The translations under genes were made by a program, and so were the position numbers. Under the pieces are notes generated by a model, which saw only the letters and a program-made list of their open reading frames with translations, made no database searches and was not told the DNA's origin. Source: Mycobacterium sp. PSTR-4-N (lineage in GTDB: Bacteria > Actinomycetota > Actinomycetes > Mycobacteriales > Mycobacteriaceae). Taken from it: a stretch of 64,000 nt of DNA. Location: NCBI RefSeq assembly GCF_022348085.1, contig NZ_JAKRFN010000021.1, positions 48,584 to 112,583 of the forward strand. The letters are read 5' to 3'. Below are positions 44,103 to 53,278 of this stretch, piece by piece; the first letter of the stretch is position 1; the number at the start of each line of letters is the position of its first letter.

Positions 44103-47102
44103 ATGGGGCGGCTAGCCGGTCTGGTGGTGCGCTTTCCCTGGGTGGTGATCGCCGTCTGGGTGGCGCTGGCCGTGGCACTGCCGCTGAGTTTCCCGTCGCT
44201 GAACGAGATGGCCCAGAAGCATCCGCTGCAGATCCTTCCCGCGGATGCGCCGTCGAGCGTCACCGCGACCAAGATGGCCGAGGCGTTCAAGGAGCCGGGC
44301 TCGGACAACCTGCTCATCCTCGCGTTCATCAACGAATCAGGGCTCACCCGCGCCGACGAAGCCGTCTACCGCAACGTCGTCGACGCGCTGCGCGACGACG
44401 TCACCGACGTGGTGTCGGTGCAGGATTTCATCAGCACCCCGCAGCTTCGCAAGTTCCTGACCAGTGACGACAAGACCACCTGGGTGCTGCCCGTGACGCT
44501 GGTCGGCGAGCTGGGCACCCCGCGCGCCTACGACTCGTTCAACCGCGTCACCGACCTGATCGCCCATCACGCACCGCCGCGCGGTTCTCCGCTGGTCGTG
44601 CACGTCACCGGGCCCGCCGCCACCGTCGCCGACCTGACGGTCGCGGGTCAGCAGGACCGGCTGCCGATCGAGCTCGCGATCGCGGTCCTGGTGCTGACCG
44701 TGCTGCTGGTGGTGTACCGCAACCCGCTCACGATGCTGTTGCCGCTCATCACGATCGGCGCATCGGTACTGATCGCCCAGGGCGTGGTCGCCGGCTACTC
44801 CCACCTGACGGGCGCGGGGGTGTCCAACCAGTCGATCGTGTTCCTCAGCGCGATCCTGGCCGGTGCCGGCACCGACTACGCGGTGTTCCTGATAAGCCGG
44901 TACCACGACTACATCCGCGATGGCGCCGGCGTCACCGACGCCGTCACCCGCGCGATGATCTCCATCGGCAAGGTCATCACCGCCTCGGCGACGACGGTCG
45001 GCATCACGTTCCTGGCGATGAGCTTCGCGACCATGGGTGTGTTCAAGACGATCGGCGTGTCCGCGGCGATCGGCGTCGCGGTCGCGTTCCTGGCCGGCCT
45101 GACCCTGCTGCCCGCGATCATGGTGCTCGCCGGTCCGCGAGGCTGGATCGGGCCACGCCGGGAACTGACCGCACAGATGTGGCGGCGCTCGGGCATCCGC
45201 ATCGTGCGCCGGCCGGTGCCGCACCTGATCGCGAGCGTGCTGGTGCTGGTCCTGCTCGCCGGCGCGGCGGCGTTCGGATCGTTCAACTACGACGACCGCA
45301 AGGCCGTTTCGCCGTCGGCGCCGAGCTCGGTGGGCTACGCCGCGCTGGAGCGTCACTTCCCGATCAGCCAGTCGATTCCACAGTACGTGCTGGTGCAGTC
45401 GCCGCACGACCTGCGTTCGCCCGCGGCGCTGGCCGACCTCGAGCAGATGGCGTCGCGCATCGCCCAGCTCCCCGACGTGGGGCTGGTCAGCGGCGTCACC
45501 CGCCCCCTCGGCGAGGTGCCGCCCGAATTCCGCGCGACATTCCAGGCGGGGATCGTCGGTGACCGGCTGGCCACCGGCGCGGCGCAGATCGGGGAGCGCC
45601 GCGGTGACCTCAGCCGGCTCGCGGGCGGGGCGGACACGCTCGCCGACAGCCTCGGCGACGTGAGCGCCCAGGTCAACGACATCGCCCCCAGCCTCAAGGG
45701 TCTGCTCGACAGCATGTCCTCGATCCGCGTCCAGTACGGCGGCGACAAGCTGGTCCGCGACGTCGCGACCGCGGCGAAGCTCGTCGACAGCGTCAACAAG
45801 CTCGGTCTCTCGATGGGTCTGAATTTCCGTGCGGTCAAGGACATGTTCGCGTGGATCGGGCCGGTGCTGACCGCGCTGCAGGGCAACGCGACCTGTGACG
45901 CCAACCCGTCCTGCGTCGACACCCGCGCACAGTTCCAAAAGCTCGCCGCGGCTCGCGACGACGGTCGCGTCGACGAGATCAATCAGCTGGCCGGTCAGCT
46001 GCAGGGCGTCGACGACAAGGGCAGCCTCTCCTCGACGGTGAACCAGCTCAACTCGATGTTCACGAAGCTGACCACGACGATCTCCGATCTCGGGCTGGAC
46101 AGTCCGGCTGGTGCGCGCTCCGGGGTGAACGAGTTGCAGCGCAACGCCAATCGGCTCGCCGACGGCAGCCGGCAGGTCGCCGGTGGCGTGGATCAGCTGG
46201 TCGAGCAGATCCAGGTTCTGGCCGCAGGCCTCGACCAGGCATCGACGTTCCTGCTGACGATGCGCAAAGACGCCGCGGCCTCGTCGATGGCGGGCTTCAA
46301 CATCCCGGCCGAGGTGCTGGCGGCGCCGGAGTTCCAGAAGGCGTCGGCGGCGTACGTCTCGCCCGACGGGCACTCGGCGCGCTATCTCGTGCAGACGAAA
46401 CTCAATCCGTTCAGCCCCGAAGCGATGGATCAGGTCGACGCGATCAACGACGTAGCGCGAGGAGCGCAGCCCAACACCACGCTGGCGGACGCGACGATCT
46501 CGATGGGTGGTTATCCGGCCGCGCTGCGGGACACCCGCGACTACTACCAGCGCGACATCCGATTCATCATCGCGGTGACGCTGGTGATCGTGCTGCTGAC
46601 CCTGATGGTGCTGCTGCGCTCCCTCGTCGCGCCGCTGTATCTGGTTGCCTCGGTGGTGCTGTCGTACTTCGCGGCCATCGGCATCGGGGTGCTGACGTTC
46701 CAGTACCTGCTCGATCAACCGCTGCACTGGACCGTTCCGCCGTTGGCGTTCGTGGTGCTGGTCGCCGTCGGTGCCGACTACAACATGCTGTTCGTGTCGA
46801 GGTTGCGCGACGAGTCGCCGCACAGCGTGCGCTTCGGCGTGATCCGGACATTGGGGTCGACGGGCGGCGTGATCACCGCGGCCGGCCTGATCTTCGCGGC
46901 CTCGATGGGCGGGCTGCTGTTCTCGTCGATCGGCATCGTCGTGCAGGGCGGTTTCGTGATCGGCGTCGGCATCCTGCTGGACACGTTCGTGGTGCGCACC
47001 ATCACCGTGCCCGCGATCGCCGCGCTGGTCGGACGGGCGAACTGGTGGCCCTCGCGGGTTCAGAAGGCGGCACCCGCCGACGACAAGGTGGAGGCGATCT
47101 GA
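44103..47102 (+). CDS. mmpL10: MmpL10-type RND lipid transporter
   Basis: A 999-residue MmpL protein of the resistance-nodulation-division superfamily that uses the proton gradient to move lipids across the inner membrane. It has twelve expected helices in two halves, each with a large periplasmic loop. The conserved proton-relay motifs are AGTDYAVFLISRYHD near residue 258 in helix 4 and VGADYNMLFVSRLRDE near 888 in helix 10. The first periplasmic domain starts with PSSVTATKMAEAF. The position between papA3 and the FAAL gene matches the polyphleate transporter MmpL10, which is thought to export the diacyltrehalose precursor. It starts 30 bases after papA3, with GAGG upstream, so both are on one transcript. 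Confidence 0.95.
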   Translation: MGRLAGLVVRFPWVVIAVWVALAVALPLSFPSLNEMAQKHPLQILPADAPSSVTATKMAEAFKEPGSDNLLILAFINESGLTRADEAVYRNVVDALRDDVTDVVSVQDFISTPQLRKFLTSDDKTTWVLPVTLVGELGTPRAYDSFNRVTDLIAHHAPPRGSPLVVHVTGPAATVADLTVAGQQDRLPIELAIAVLVLTVLLVVYRNPLTMLLPLITIGASVLIAQGVVAGYSHLTGAGVSNQSIVFLSAILAGAGTDYAVFLISRYHDYIRDGAGVTDAVTRAMISIGKVITASATTVGITFLAMSFATMGVFKTIGVSAAIGVAVAFLAGLTLLPAIMVLAGPRGWIGPRRELTAQMWRRSGIRIVRRPVPHLIASVLVLVLLAGAAAFGSFNYDDRKAVSPSAPSSVGYAALERHFPISQSIPQYVLVQSPHDLRSPAALADLEQMASRIAQLPDVGLVSGVTRPLGEVPPEFRATFQAGIVGDRLATGAAQIGERRGDLSRLAGGADTLADSLGDVSAQVNDIAPSLKGLLDSMSSIRVQYGGDKLVRDVATAAKLVDSVNKLGLSMGLNFRAVKDMFAWIGPVLTALQGNATCDANPSCVDTRAQFQKLAAARDDGRVDEINQLAGQLQGVDDKGSLSSTVNQLNSMFTKLTTTISDLGLDSPAGARSGVNELQRNANRLADGSRQVAGGVDQLVEQIQVLAAGLDQASTFLLTMRKDAAASSMAGFNIPAEVLAAPEFQKASAAYVSPDGHSARYLVQTKLNPFSPEAMDQVDAINDVARGAQPNTTLADATISMGGYPAALRDTRDYYQRDIRFIIAVTLVIVLLTLMVLLRSLVAPLYLVASVVLSYFAAIGIGVLTFQYLLDQPLHWTVPPLAFVVLVAVGADYNMLFVSRLRDESPHSVRFGVIRTLGSTGGVITAAGLIFAASMGGLLFSSIGIVVQGGFVIGVGILLDTFVVRTITVPAIAALVGRANWWPSRVQKAAPADDKVEAI

Positions 47103-47180
47103 CGTGTTCGAGCTTTCGCGCCGACGCGCGCGGTGTGTGACACTACGACGACGCTTGTGCAGCGGCCGGGGGTTGGAATC

Positions 47181-48893
47181 ATGACGCAGACAGGCTCGTC
47201 GTCCGTGCTGTCGATGCTGCACGGCCGCGCCGCGATGCGGCCCGACGGCACCGCGTTCACGTTCACCGACTACAGCGATGATCCGGCGGGCCGGGCGCAG
47301 ACGCTGACCTGGTCTCAGCTGTCGCGGCGCACGATGAGCGTGGCCGCCGACATCGCGGCCCACGGCGCCACCGGCGATCGCGCGGTGATCCTCGCGCCGC
47401 AGGGTCTCGAGTACATCCTGGCGTTCCTCGGCGCGATGCAGGCCGGTCTCATCGCCGTACCGCTGCCGCTGCCGCATCGCGGGTCGAGCCACGACCGGGT
47501 GAGTGCGGTATTCGCCGACACCACCCCTGCGGTGGTGCTGACGACCTCGGCCGTCGCCGCCGACGTCGTCGACTACATCGAGCACTCCCGGCTGGACACC
47601 GCTCCCGCGCTCCTGCACGTCGACGCGATCGACCCGCACGCCGAAGGCGCTGCGTTCACCCCGCCGGCCGCACCACCCGACACCGCCTATCTGCAGTACA
47701 GCTCAGGGTCGACGCGGCTACCGACCGGCGTGATGATCTCGCATCGCAATCTGTCGTCGAATTTCGATCAGCTGATGCGCAGCCTGCTCGGCGGGCGGCA
47801 GCTCCCGGATCTGACGGTCGTGTCGTGGCTGCCGTTCTATCACGACATGGGCCTGGTCCTCGGGGTGTGCGCGCCGATCCTGGGTGGCTTCGCGGCGCAC
47901 CTGATGAGTCCGGTCGCATTCCTGGAACAGCCGGCCCGCTGGGTGCGCGCGTTGGCCACCGCGGACAACGCGTTCTCCGCGGCACCCAATTTCGCGTTCG
48001 AGCTGGCCGCCCGCAAGACCACCGATGCCGATCTGGCCGGTCTGGATCTCGGCGGGGTCGCAGGCATCATCAACGGGGCCGAGCGCGTCGACCCGGGCAC
48101 GCTGGCCCGCTTCTCGGATCGCTTCGCGCACTTCGACTTCCGTGACGACATGCTGCGGCCTTCCTACGGCCTGGCCGAGGCCACCGTGTTCGTCGCGTCA
48201 GGGGTCTGGGACGACGACGCGGTGGTGGACCGGTTCGACAGTGACGAGCTCTCGGCCGGGCGGGTCCAGCGGTGCCGGACCGGCGGCTCCGCGCTGGTCC
48301 GCTACGAGCTGCCGTCGTCGCCCGTCGTCCGCATCGTCGACACCGACACGGGTAAGCACTGCCCGCCCGATGTGGTCGGCGAGATCTGGGTGTGCGGCGA
48401 CAACGTCGCCGCCGGCTACTGGAGCCGTACCGCCGAGGAGCAGCAGTGCTTCGGCGCCACCATCAGCGAGCCCTCACCCGGTACCCCCGCGGGACCGTGG
48501 CTGCGCACCGGCGATCTCGGGTTCGTCCACGACGGCGCGCTGTTCATCGTCGGCCGGATCAAGGATCTGCTGATCATCCGCGGCCGCAACCACTATCCCG
48601 AGGACATCGAGGCGACGGTCCAGGAGATCACGCGCGGGCGGGTGGCGGCGATCGCGGTCCCGGTGAACAGCACCGAGAAGCTGGTCACCGTCATCGAGCT
48701 CAAGAAGCCTGCCGACGTGCACCAGGTCAGAAGCACTGTCACATCAGCAATTTCGACGGTGCACGGGTTGAGTGTGGAAGATCTGGTGCTGGTGCCGCCC
48801 GGTTCGATCCCGACGACGACGAGCGGCAAGGTGCGCCGCGCGGCCTGCATCGAGCACTACCGGGCCGATCAGTTCGAACGATTGGATGCCTGA
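47181..48893 (+). CDS. fadD23: Long-chain fatty acyl-AMP ligase (FAAL), FadD23-like
   Basis: A 570-residue fatty acyl-AMP ligase that makes acyl-adenylates and hands them to a PKS rather than to CoA. The N-terminus SVLSMLHGRAAMRPDGTAF and the P-loop YSSGSTRLPTGVMISHRN near residue 173 are typical of mycobacterial FAALs. SWLPFYHDMGLV is the strongest FAAL-class signature and is absent from ordinary acyl-CoA ligases. GLAEATVFVA and the hinge GDLGFVHDGALFIVGRIKDL follow. The ATG at 47181 lies after a short leader-like stretch; an earlier frame start at 47133 is not supported by a ribosome site. It lies between mmpL10 and the PE gene, so it likely loads the starter acid onto the divergent PKS. 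Confidence 0.92.
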   Translation: MTQTGSSSVLSMLHGRAAMRPDGTAFTFTDYSDDPAGRAQTLTWSQLSRRTMSVAADIAAHGATGDRAVILAPQGLEYILAFLGAMQAGLIAVPLPLPHRGSSHDRVSAVFADTTPAVVLTTSAVAADVVDYIEHSRLDTAPALLHVDAIDPHAEGAAFTPPAAPPDTAYLQYSSGSTRLPTGVMISHRNLSSNFDQLMRSLLGGRQLPDLTVVSWLPFYHDMGLVLGVCAPILGGFAAHLMSPVAFLEQPARWVRALATADNAFSAAPNFAFELAARKTTDADLAGLDLGGVAGIINGAERVDPGTLARFSDRFAHFDFRDDMLRPSYGLAEATVFVASGVWDDDAVVDRFDSDELSAGRVQRCRTGGSALVRYELPSSPVVRIVDTDTGKHCPPDVVGEIWVCGDNVAAGYWSRTAEEQQCFGATISEPSPGTPAGPWLRTGDLGFVHDGALFIVGRIKDLLIIRGRNHYPEDIEATVQEITRGRVAAIAVPVNSTEKLVTVIELKKPADVHQVRSTVTSAISTVHGLSVEDLVLVPPGSIPTTTSGKVRRAACIEHYRADQFERLDA

Positions 48894-50042
48894 GTGACGC
48901 AACGAGACAACACGGGAACAGTGGTGCGCAGAGCGCTGGCATCGGTCACGGCACTGATCACGGTCGGGGTGGTCGGAGGATTGGGCCCGGGCATCGCGAA
49001 CGCCGACGAGCCGCCGCCACCACCCCCGCCCGGCACGCCGCTGCTGGGGACCCCGGGGCGGGCGTATGCCCTGGGTGGTGCGCACGTACTCGGCATCCCG
49101 TACGACGAATACATCATGCGCACCGGCGCCGACTGGTTCCCGGGTCTGGACCGCCAGATCGTCGACTACCCGGCCGGACAGGTGCAAGGTCACACGCTGG
49201 AGCGCTTGTTCCCGGGCATCGGCGCGTTCGGGGAGCGCTTCGTCCCGGGCCTCGGGCTCGACGGCCCCAGCATCGGGGAGTCGGTCGACATCGGCACGCC
49301 CAATGTCGTCAACGCGGTCCGCCAGGGCGGGCGCGGGACGGCGATCGGGCTGTCGGAGGGCGCGATGGTGCTCAACGACGTCCAGGCCAAACTCGCCTAC
49401 GATCCCGCCGCGCCGCCCCCGGATCAGCTCAGCTTCGCGATGTACGGCGATCCGGTGGGCAAGCACGCGTTCGGGGAGAGCTTCCTGACGCAGAACTTCC
49501 CCGTCGGCAGCGTGGTGCCGTCACTGGACTACCGCATCCCGGCGCCGGTGGAGAGCCAGTACGACACGTATCAGTTCGTCTCGGCCTACGACAGCATCGC
49601 GGACTGGCCGGACCGGCCGGACAACTGGATGTCGGTGGCCAATGCGATCGTGGGGCTGGCCACCGGCCACACCGCCGTCGCGTTCACCACGCCGAGCAAC
49701 GTGCCGCCGCAGAACATCCGGACCACCGTGAACTCTCGTGGCGCGAAGACGACGACGTTCATGATCCCCGAGGAGCACCTGCCGTTGGTACTGCCGTTCA
49801 AGTACCTCGGGGTGGACAAGAAGACGCTGATCGAACTGGACAAGGTGCTGCAGCCCTACGTCGATGCCGGGTACTCGCGCAACGACGATCCGGCGACCGC
49901 GCCGATCACCGTCGACCCGGTGAACGGGTACGACCCGGCCGCGGTGACAGCTCCGGCGACCCAGGCGGCGTTCGGTGGCGGCTCGGACCCCGTGTCCCAA
50001 CTGCTCGCCGGACTGCAGTACGTGGTGAACCACCAGGGTTAG
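48894..50042 (+). CDS. Secreted PE-PPE domain acyltransferase of the polyphleate locus
   Basis: A 382-residue protein with an N-terminal signal peptide (ALASVTALITVGVVGGLGPG, then ANADEP), a Pro-rich linker and a PE-PPE alpha/beta hydrolase domain. The nucleophile elbow GLSEGAMV places Ser154 as catalytic. From memory, in M. smegmatis the equivalent PE gene of the TPP cluster is needed for the last step, moving phleic chains onto trehalose outside the membrane. It carries no N-terminal PE helical motif, only the C-terminal domain type. The GTG begins directly after the fadD stop (TGAGTG), so the two are coupled. Its stop overlaps that of the convergent gap-like gene by 4 bases. Confidence 0.87.
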   Translation: MTQRDNTGTVVRRALASVTALITVGVVGGLGPGIANADEPPPPPPPGTPLLGTPGRAYALGGAHVLGIPYDEYIMRTGADWFPGLDRQIVDYPAGQVQGHTLERLFPGIGAFGERFVPGLGLDGPSIGESVDIGTPNVVNAVRQGGRGTAIGLSEGAMVLNDVQAKLAYDPAAPPPDQLSFAMYGDPVGKHAFGESFLTQNFPVGSVVPSLDYRIPAPVESQYDTYQFVSAYDSIADWPDRPDNWMSVANAIVGLATGHTAVAFTTPSNVPPQNIRTTVNSRGAKTTTFMIPEEHLPLVLPFKYLGVDKKTLIELDKVLQPYVDAGYSRNDDPATAPITVDPVNGYDPAAVTAPATQAAFGGGSDPVSQLLAGLQYVVNHQG

Positions 50043-50686
50043 AGACCGGCCAGACCCACCACGAGGAGCACGCCGCCGACAGCGGCCACCAGCGCGGCGA
50101 CAGCGCGCCGGCCTCCGGCGCGGATGCGGTCGTGGACGGACGTGAGCGCGGCCCGGGTGCGGTCCGGGGCGACCAGGTATGCCAGCAACGGCACCTCGAC
50201 CAGTGCGAAGGCCACCACGTTGAACATGAGCAGCGCGCCGAGTTGAACGGACGCCTCCGCGCCGGAGGCCACGATCAACGCCAGCGCGGCGAGGTAGTCC
50301 ACCGACGGCAGCGCGATCCCCAGCCCGGCACCGCCGGCGATCCACAGTGAGCGGCCGCCGAGCAGACGCCGCACCCGCGCCATGACGGCTCCGTCCGTGG
50401 CGGGCATCCGGCCCATCACGCCGGCCGCGATCAGCGCCGCGTTGGCCAGCACCACGGCACCCACGACGATCTGTACCAGAGGCAGGGTGAAGCGCGCCGA
50501 ATCCAGCGCGGGCCGCAGGACGAACAGCACCGCCACGCCCACCGCGGTGCCCATTAGGAATCCACCCGCCAGGAACGCGAGCAGCTGCAGTGCAGGCCGC
50601 GGGCGGTTCACCATCACGACCGTCATGCCGATCCGGAACGGCTCCAGGCTGACCGCGAGGGCCATCAGCAGGAGCGGGATCCACAT
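50039..50686 (-). CDS. Gap/Sap family membrane protein (lipid-addressing type)
   Basis: A 215-residue membrane protein with six helices of the Gap/Sap family, which includes the glycopeptidolipid- and sulfolipid-addressing proteins thought to help bring cell-surface lipids out. The first helix, IPLLLMALAVSLEPFRIG, with its Glu-Pro-x-Arg motif is a family hallmark. LLAFLAGGFLMGTAVGV and GLGIALPSVDYLAALALIVA follow. The ATG at 50686 was chosen because it places the first helix at the N-terminus; a GTG at 50752 would add 22 hydrophilic residues. GTAAGTTAC lies just before it. It converges on the PE gene with overlapping stops. By analogy with GPL and sulfolipid clusters it should serve TPP transport. 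Confidence 0.85.
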   Translation of the reverse strand: MWIPLLLMALAVSLEPFRIGMTVVMVNRPRPALQLLAFLAGGFLMGTAVGVAVLFVLRPALDSARFTLPLVQIVVGAVVLANAALIAAGVMGRMPATDGAVMARVRRLLGGRSLWIAGGAGLGIALPSVDYLAALALIVASGAEASVQLGALLMFNVVAFALVEVPLLAYLVAPDRTRAALTSVHDRIRAGGRRAVAALVAAVGGVLLVVGLAGL

Positions 50687-50769
50687 GATGGCGTAACTTA
50701 CCGCGGTGTTGTGCTCAGCCGGATTCTGATCGTGGCGTTGCCGCGAGAACACGTGTCAGGATGGAGGCG

Positions 50770-51267
50770 ATGAGCGGAACCAACGCGGAGATCGATCTGA
50801 GTCCGTCGACATTGCGAGAGGCATTCGGCCATTTCCCGACCGGTGTCATCGCGATCGCGGCGGAGATCGACGGCACGCGGGTCGGCCTGGCGGCCAGTAC
50901 GTTCGTTCCCGTCTCCCTGGCGCCGCCGCTGGTGTCGTTCTGCGTGCAGAACTCCTCGACCACCTGGCCGCGGCTCGTCGACGCTCCCTACCTGGGTATC
51001 AGCGTGCTCGGCGAGTCCCACGACGAGGCCGCACGCACCCTGGCCGCCAAGACGGGAGACAGGTTCGCCGGCCTCGAGACCGCGTCCACCGAGCGTGGTG
51101 CGGTGTTCATCGAGGGCACCAGCGTGTGGCTGGAGAGCTCCATCGAGCAGCAGGTGCCGGCCGGCGACCACACGATCGTGGTCCTGCGGGTCAGCCGGAT
51201 CACGGTGCATCCGGAGGTGGCGCCCATCGTGTTCCACCGCAGCACGTTCCGGCGGTTGGGTGCCTGA
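50770..51267 (+). CDS. Flavin reductase family protein (Rv0245 type)
   Basis: A 165-residue flavin reductase-like FMN-binding protein matching the position and length of Rv0245. It probably supplies reduced FMN to a monooxygenase or binds FMN itself. The core motif GLAASTFVPVSLAPPLVSFC near residues 38-57 is the family's flavin-binding signature, followed by NSSTTWPRL and LGISVLGESHDEAAR. GDRFAGLETA and the C-terminal VFHRSTFRRLG complete it. The ATG at 50770 was chosen over 50761 because homologues begin near there; a GGAGG sits 2 bases before it. It is divergent from the gap-like gene across about 80 bases and converges on the 53-residue small gene. Confidence 0.88.
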   Translation: MSGTNAEIDLSPSTLREAFGHFPTGVIAIAAEIDGTRVGLAASTFVPVSLAPPLVSFCVQNSSTTWPRLVDAPYLGISVLGESHDEAARTLAAKTGDRFAGLETASTERGAVFIEGTSVWLESSIEQQVPAGDHTIVVLRVSRITVHPEVAPIVFHRSTFRRLGA

Positions 51268-51275
51268 CGGCCGGT

Positions 51276-51437
51276 TCAGGGCCGGTCGCTGAGTTCCTCG
51301 CGATAATGGCGCACGCGCTGGTCGAGTTCGGCGGCATCAGCCGCCCTGCCCTCGCGGCGAGCGAGGTCGGCGCGGCTGCTGATCTCGCGGATCGCGGTTC
51401 GAATGTCGTTGACACTCAACGGTTGATGTAGGGACAC
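51276..51437 (-). CDS. Small charged helical protein, 53 residues
   Basis: A short open reading frame beginning with GTG at 51437 and ending at 51276. It is preceded by AAAGGCAG at a good ribosome-site distance (about 7 bases). The product is hydrophilic and strongly charged, with Arg, Glu and Asp making most of the second half (IREISSRADLARREGR and QRVRHYREELSDRP), suggesting an amphipathic helix or coiled coil. It has no hydrophobic segment or cysteine. It lies 75 bases downstream of the acyl-CoA dehydrogenase on the same strand and converges with the flavin reductase. I do not recognise the family. The charged pattern, ribosome site and high third-position GC support a real gene. Confidence 0.55.
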   Translation of the reverse strand: MSLHQPLSVNDIRTAIREISSRADLARREGRAADAAELDQRVRHYREELSDRP

Positions 51438-51511
51438 GGCGCTGCCTTTCGACGCTGACTGGCTGCTGGCTGCGAGCGTACCCCCGGAGTGTGATGCCGG
51501 CCATGGTCGAT

Positions 51512-53248
51512 CTACGGATTCATCTGGTAGGCGCCGTCATAGGCGACCACCTCGTTCCAGATCCGCTCGAATCGCGCGGAGTCGGTGACGGGTTTGCGGA
51601 TCACCGACAGTGCCCAGGACTGCTGCGCCTCGGTCGAGCTCGGTTTGCCGTGCAGTGCGACGGCATACGCGGAGAAGTCGCGGACCATCACGTCGAAGAT
51701 CTGATCGGTCAGGTCGGCGTCGAGGTTCGTGATCTCGGCCTGCTCGAGGATCAGCTGACCGTAGACCACCAGCGAGAAAAGGTGGCCGACGACGAGGACG
51801 AAATCGAGATCGCTCTGCTGGGCCGCATCGGGCGCAGCAGTGGTCAGGAACTCCTTGAACGCGCCGACCTGCTCGTAGAAGCGGCCGACGTTGCCGATGC
51901 CCGCGTGGCGCTCGTACACCGGCGTCCAGTCGGCGAACTGGACCTTCGAGGCGCCGCGGGCCGGGCCCTGCGACCAGAAGAACACGTCGTCGGCCGGGTC
52001 GTCGCGGGTGCCGACCTCGGGATAGGTGGCCGGGTTGAACATGTAGTTCGGCATGAACTTCAGGATCTGTGCGACGTTGACGTGCACGGTGCCCTCCAGC
52101 CGGGGCAGCGCGCCGATCAGGCGCACCACCTGGCTGAAGTAGGTGTTCTTCTCGAATCCCTTGGCGGCCAACACATCCCACAGCAGCGTGACGACCTTCT
52201 CGCCCTCAGAGGTCACCTTCGACTTGGTCACCGGGTTGAAGAGCAGATAGCGGCGGTCCTCGGGGCTCGCGCTGCGGAAGTAGTCGATGGCGCGGTCGCT
52301 GAACAGCTTCATCGCCAAAAGGCGCGCGTAGGCGTCGACGAAGCTGGCCCGCACGTGCGGGAAGACGGTGACCGGATTGCCGTAGAGGATGCGGTTGTTG
52401 GCGTGCGTGATGGCCTCGTAGAACGCGTGCTCGCACATGCCGATCGAGCCGCTGCACAGGTTGAACTTGCCGACGTTGACGGTGTTCAGCGCCGCCGAGA
52501 AGGCGTCGGGTCCGGTGACCAGGATGTCCTCCTCGTACACCGGGTAGTCGTGCAGCGCGAACGTGCTGACGAACATCTGGCCGTGCACCACGTTGCCGAT
52601 CAGCTCGTAGTTCTCGTGTGAGCTGTCCGCGACGAACCAGACGTAGCCGTCGGACCCGTCGACGTCGGTGCGCCGGCCGAACACCGACACCATGCCCGCC
52701 ACGTTCCCGTTGCCGATGTAGTACTTCTCGCCGGACGCCCGGAACAGCACGCCCTCGTCGTCGTCAGTGGTGGCCGGTGTGAGTACCAGGTCGGTGTTGT
52801 AGATGTCGGCGCCGTGCTCGCGCTCCGACAGCGCGAACGCCATCACTTCGCCGGCCTCGAGCTGCGCGGCCGCTTTCTCCTTGGCTTTGACGTTGTCGCT
52901 CTGCCAGATCGGGCCGAGGCCGAGGATCGTGACCTGCTCGGCGTACCAGTAGGACAGCCCGTAGAACCCGAGGATCTCGCTGAGCACGGCGTTGCGGGAG
53001 GTGTCCCACCGCTTGTCGGGGTCGCCGCCGGCGAACTCCGACGGTGTCAGGAACGTCGCGAACAGCCGCTCACGTTTGACGAAGTCCAGGAAGTCCGACA
53101 CCCAGGCGGCATCGAGGTCGTCGCGCAGCAGCCGTGTCTTGCCGCGCTGCTCGAACCAGTCGATCAGCGCCTGCAGTTGGCGGCGGGACTCGGGGTCGAG
53201 CCGGTCGGAGTCGAAAGTGTGGGGGTTGAGCAGGCGCGCTGTCGGCAT
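51512..53248 (-). CDS. Acyl-CoA dehydrogenase family protein
   Basis: A 578-residue acyl-CoA dehydrogenase-like flavoprotein. Features include SDFLDFVKRERLFATFLTP near residue 50, GFYGLSYWYAEQVTILGLGP near 94 and the FAD loop AFALSEREHGADIYNTDLVL near 136. The mid region KFNLCSGSIGMCEHAFYEAI near 265 is typical of the family. The C-terminal helical bundle is longer than in small ACADs and resembles mycobacterial proteins of about 580 residues without assigned substrate. The ATG at 53248 was chosen over a TTG three codons upstream. It starts 30 bases after the Cys-rich repeat gene on the same strand, so it probably reads through from the succinate dehydrogenase operon, which would link its electrons or FAD to that set. 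That is inference. Confidence 0.85.
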   Translation of the reverse strand: MPTARLLNPHTFDSDRLDPESRRQLQALIDWFEQRGKTRLLRDDLDAAWVSDFLDFVKRERLFATFLTPSEFAGGDPDKRWDTSRNAVLSEILGFYGLSYWYAEQVTILGLGPIWQSDNVKAKEKAAAQLEAGEVMAFALSEREHGADIYNTDLVLTPATTDDDEGVLFRASGEKYYIGNGNVAGMVSVFGRRTDVDGSDGYVWFVADSSHENYELIGNVVHGQMFVSTFALHDYPVYEEDILVTGPDAFSAALNTVNVGKFNLCSGSIGMCEHAFYEAITHANNRILYGNPVTVFPHVRASFVDAYARLLAMKLFSDRAIDYFRSASPEDRRYLLFNPVTKSKVTSEGEKVVTLLWDVLAAKGFEKNTYFSQVVRLIGALPRLEGTVHVNVAQILKFMPNYMFNPATYPEVGTRDDPADDVFFWSQGPARGASKVQFADWTPVYERHAGIGNVGRFYEQVGAFKEFLTTAAPDAAQQSDLDFVLVVGHLFSLVVYGQLILEQAEITNLDADLTDQIFDVMVRDFSAYAVALHGKPSSTEAQQSWALSVIRKPVTDSARFERIWNEVVAYDGAYQMNP

Positions 53249-53278
53249 GCGTGCCAACGTAGCGCCCCCGGCTGTCGG

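Noticed and set aside
44337..47639. A 1100-codon open frame on the minus strand opposite mmpL10 and fadD
   Set aside because: Arg/His/Gln/Gly-rich product with no domain; mmpL10 has all family motifs on the plus strand.
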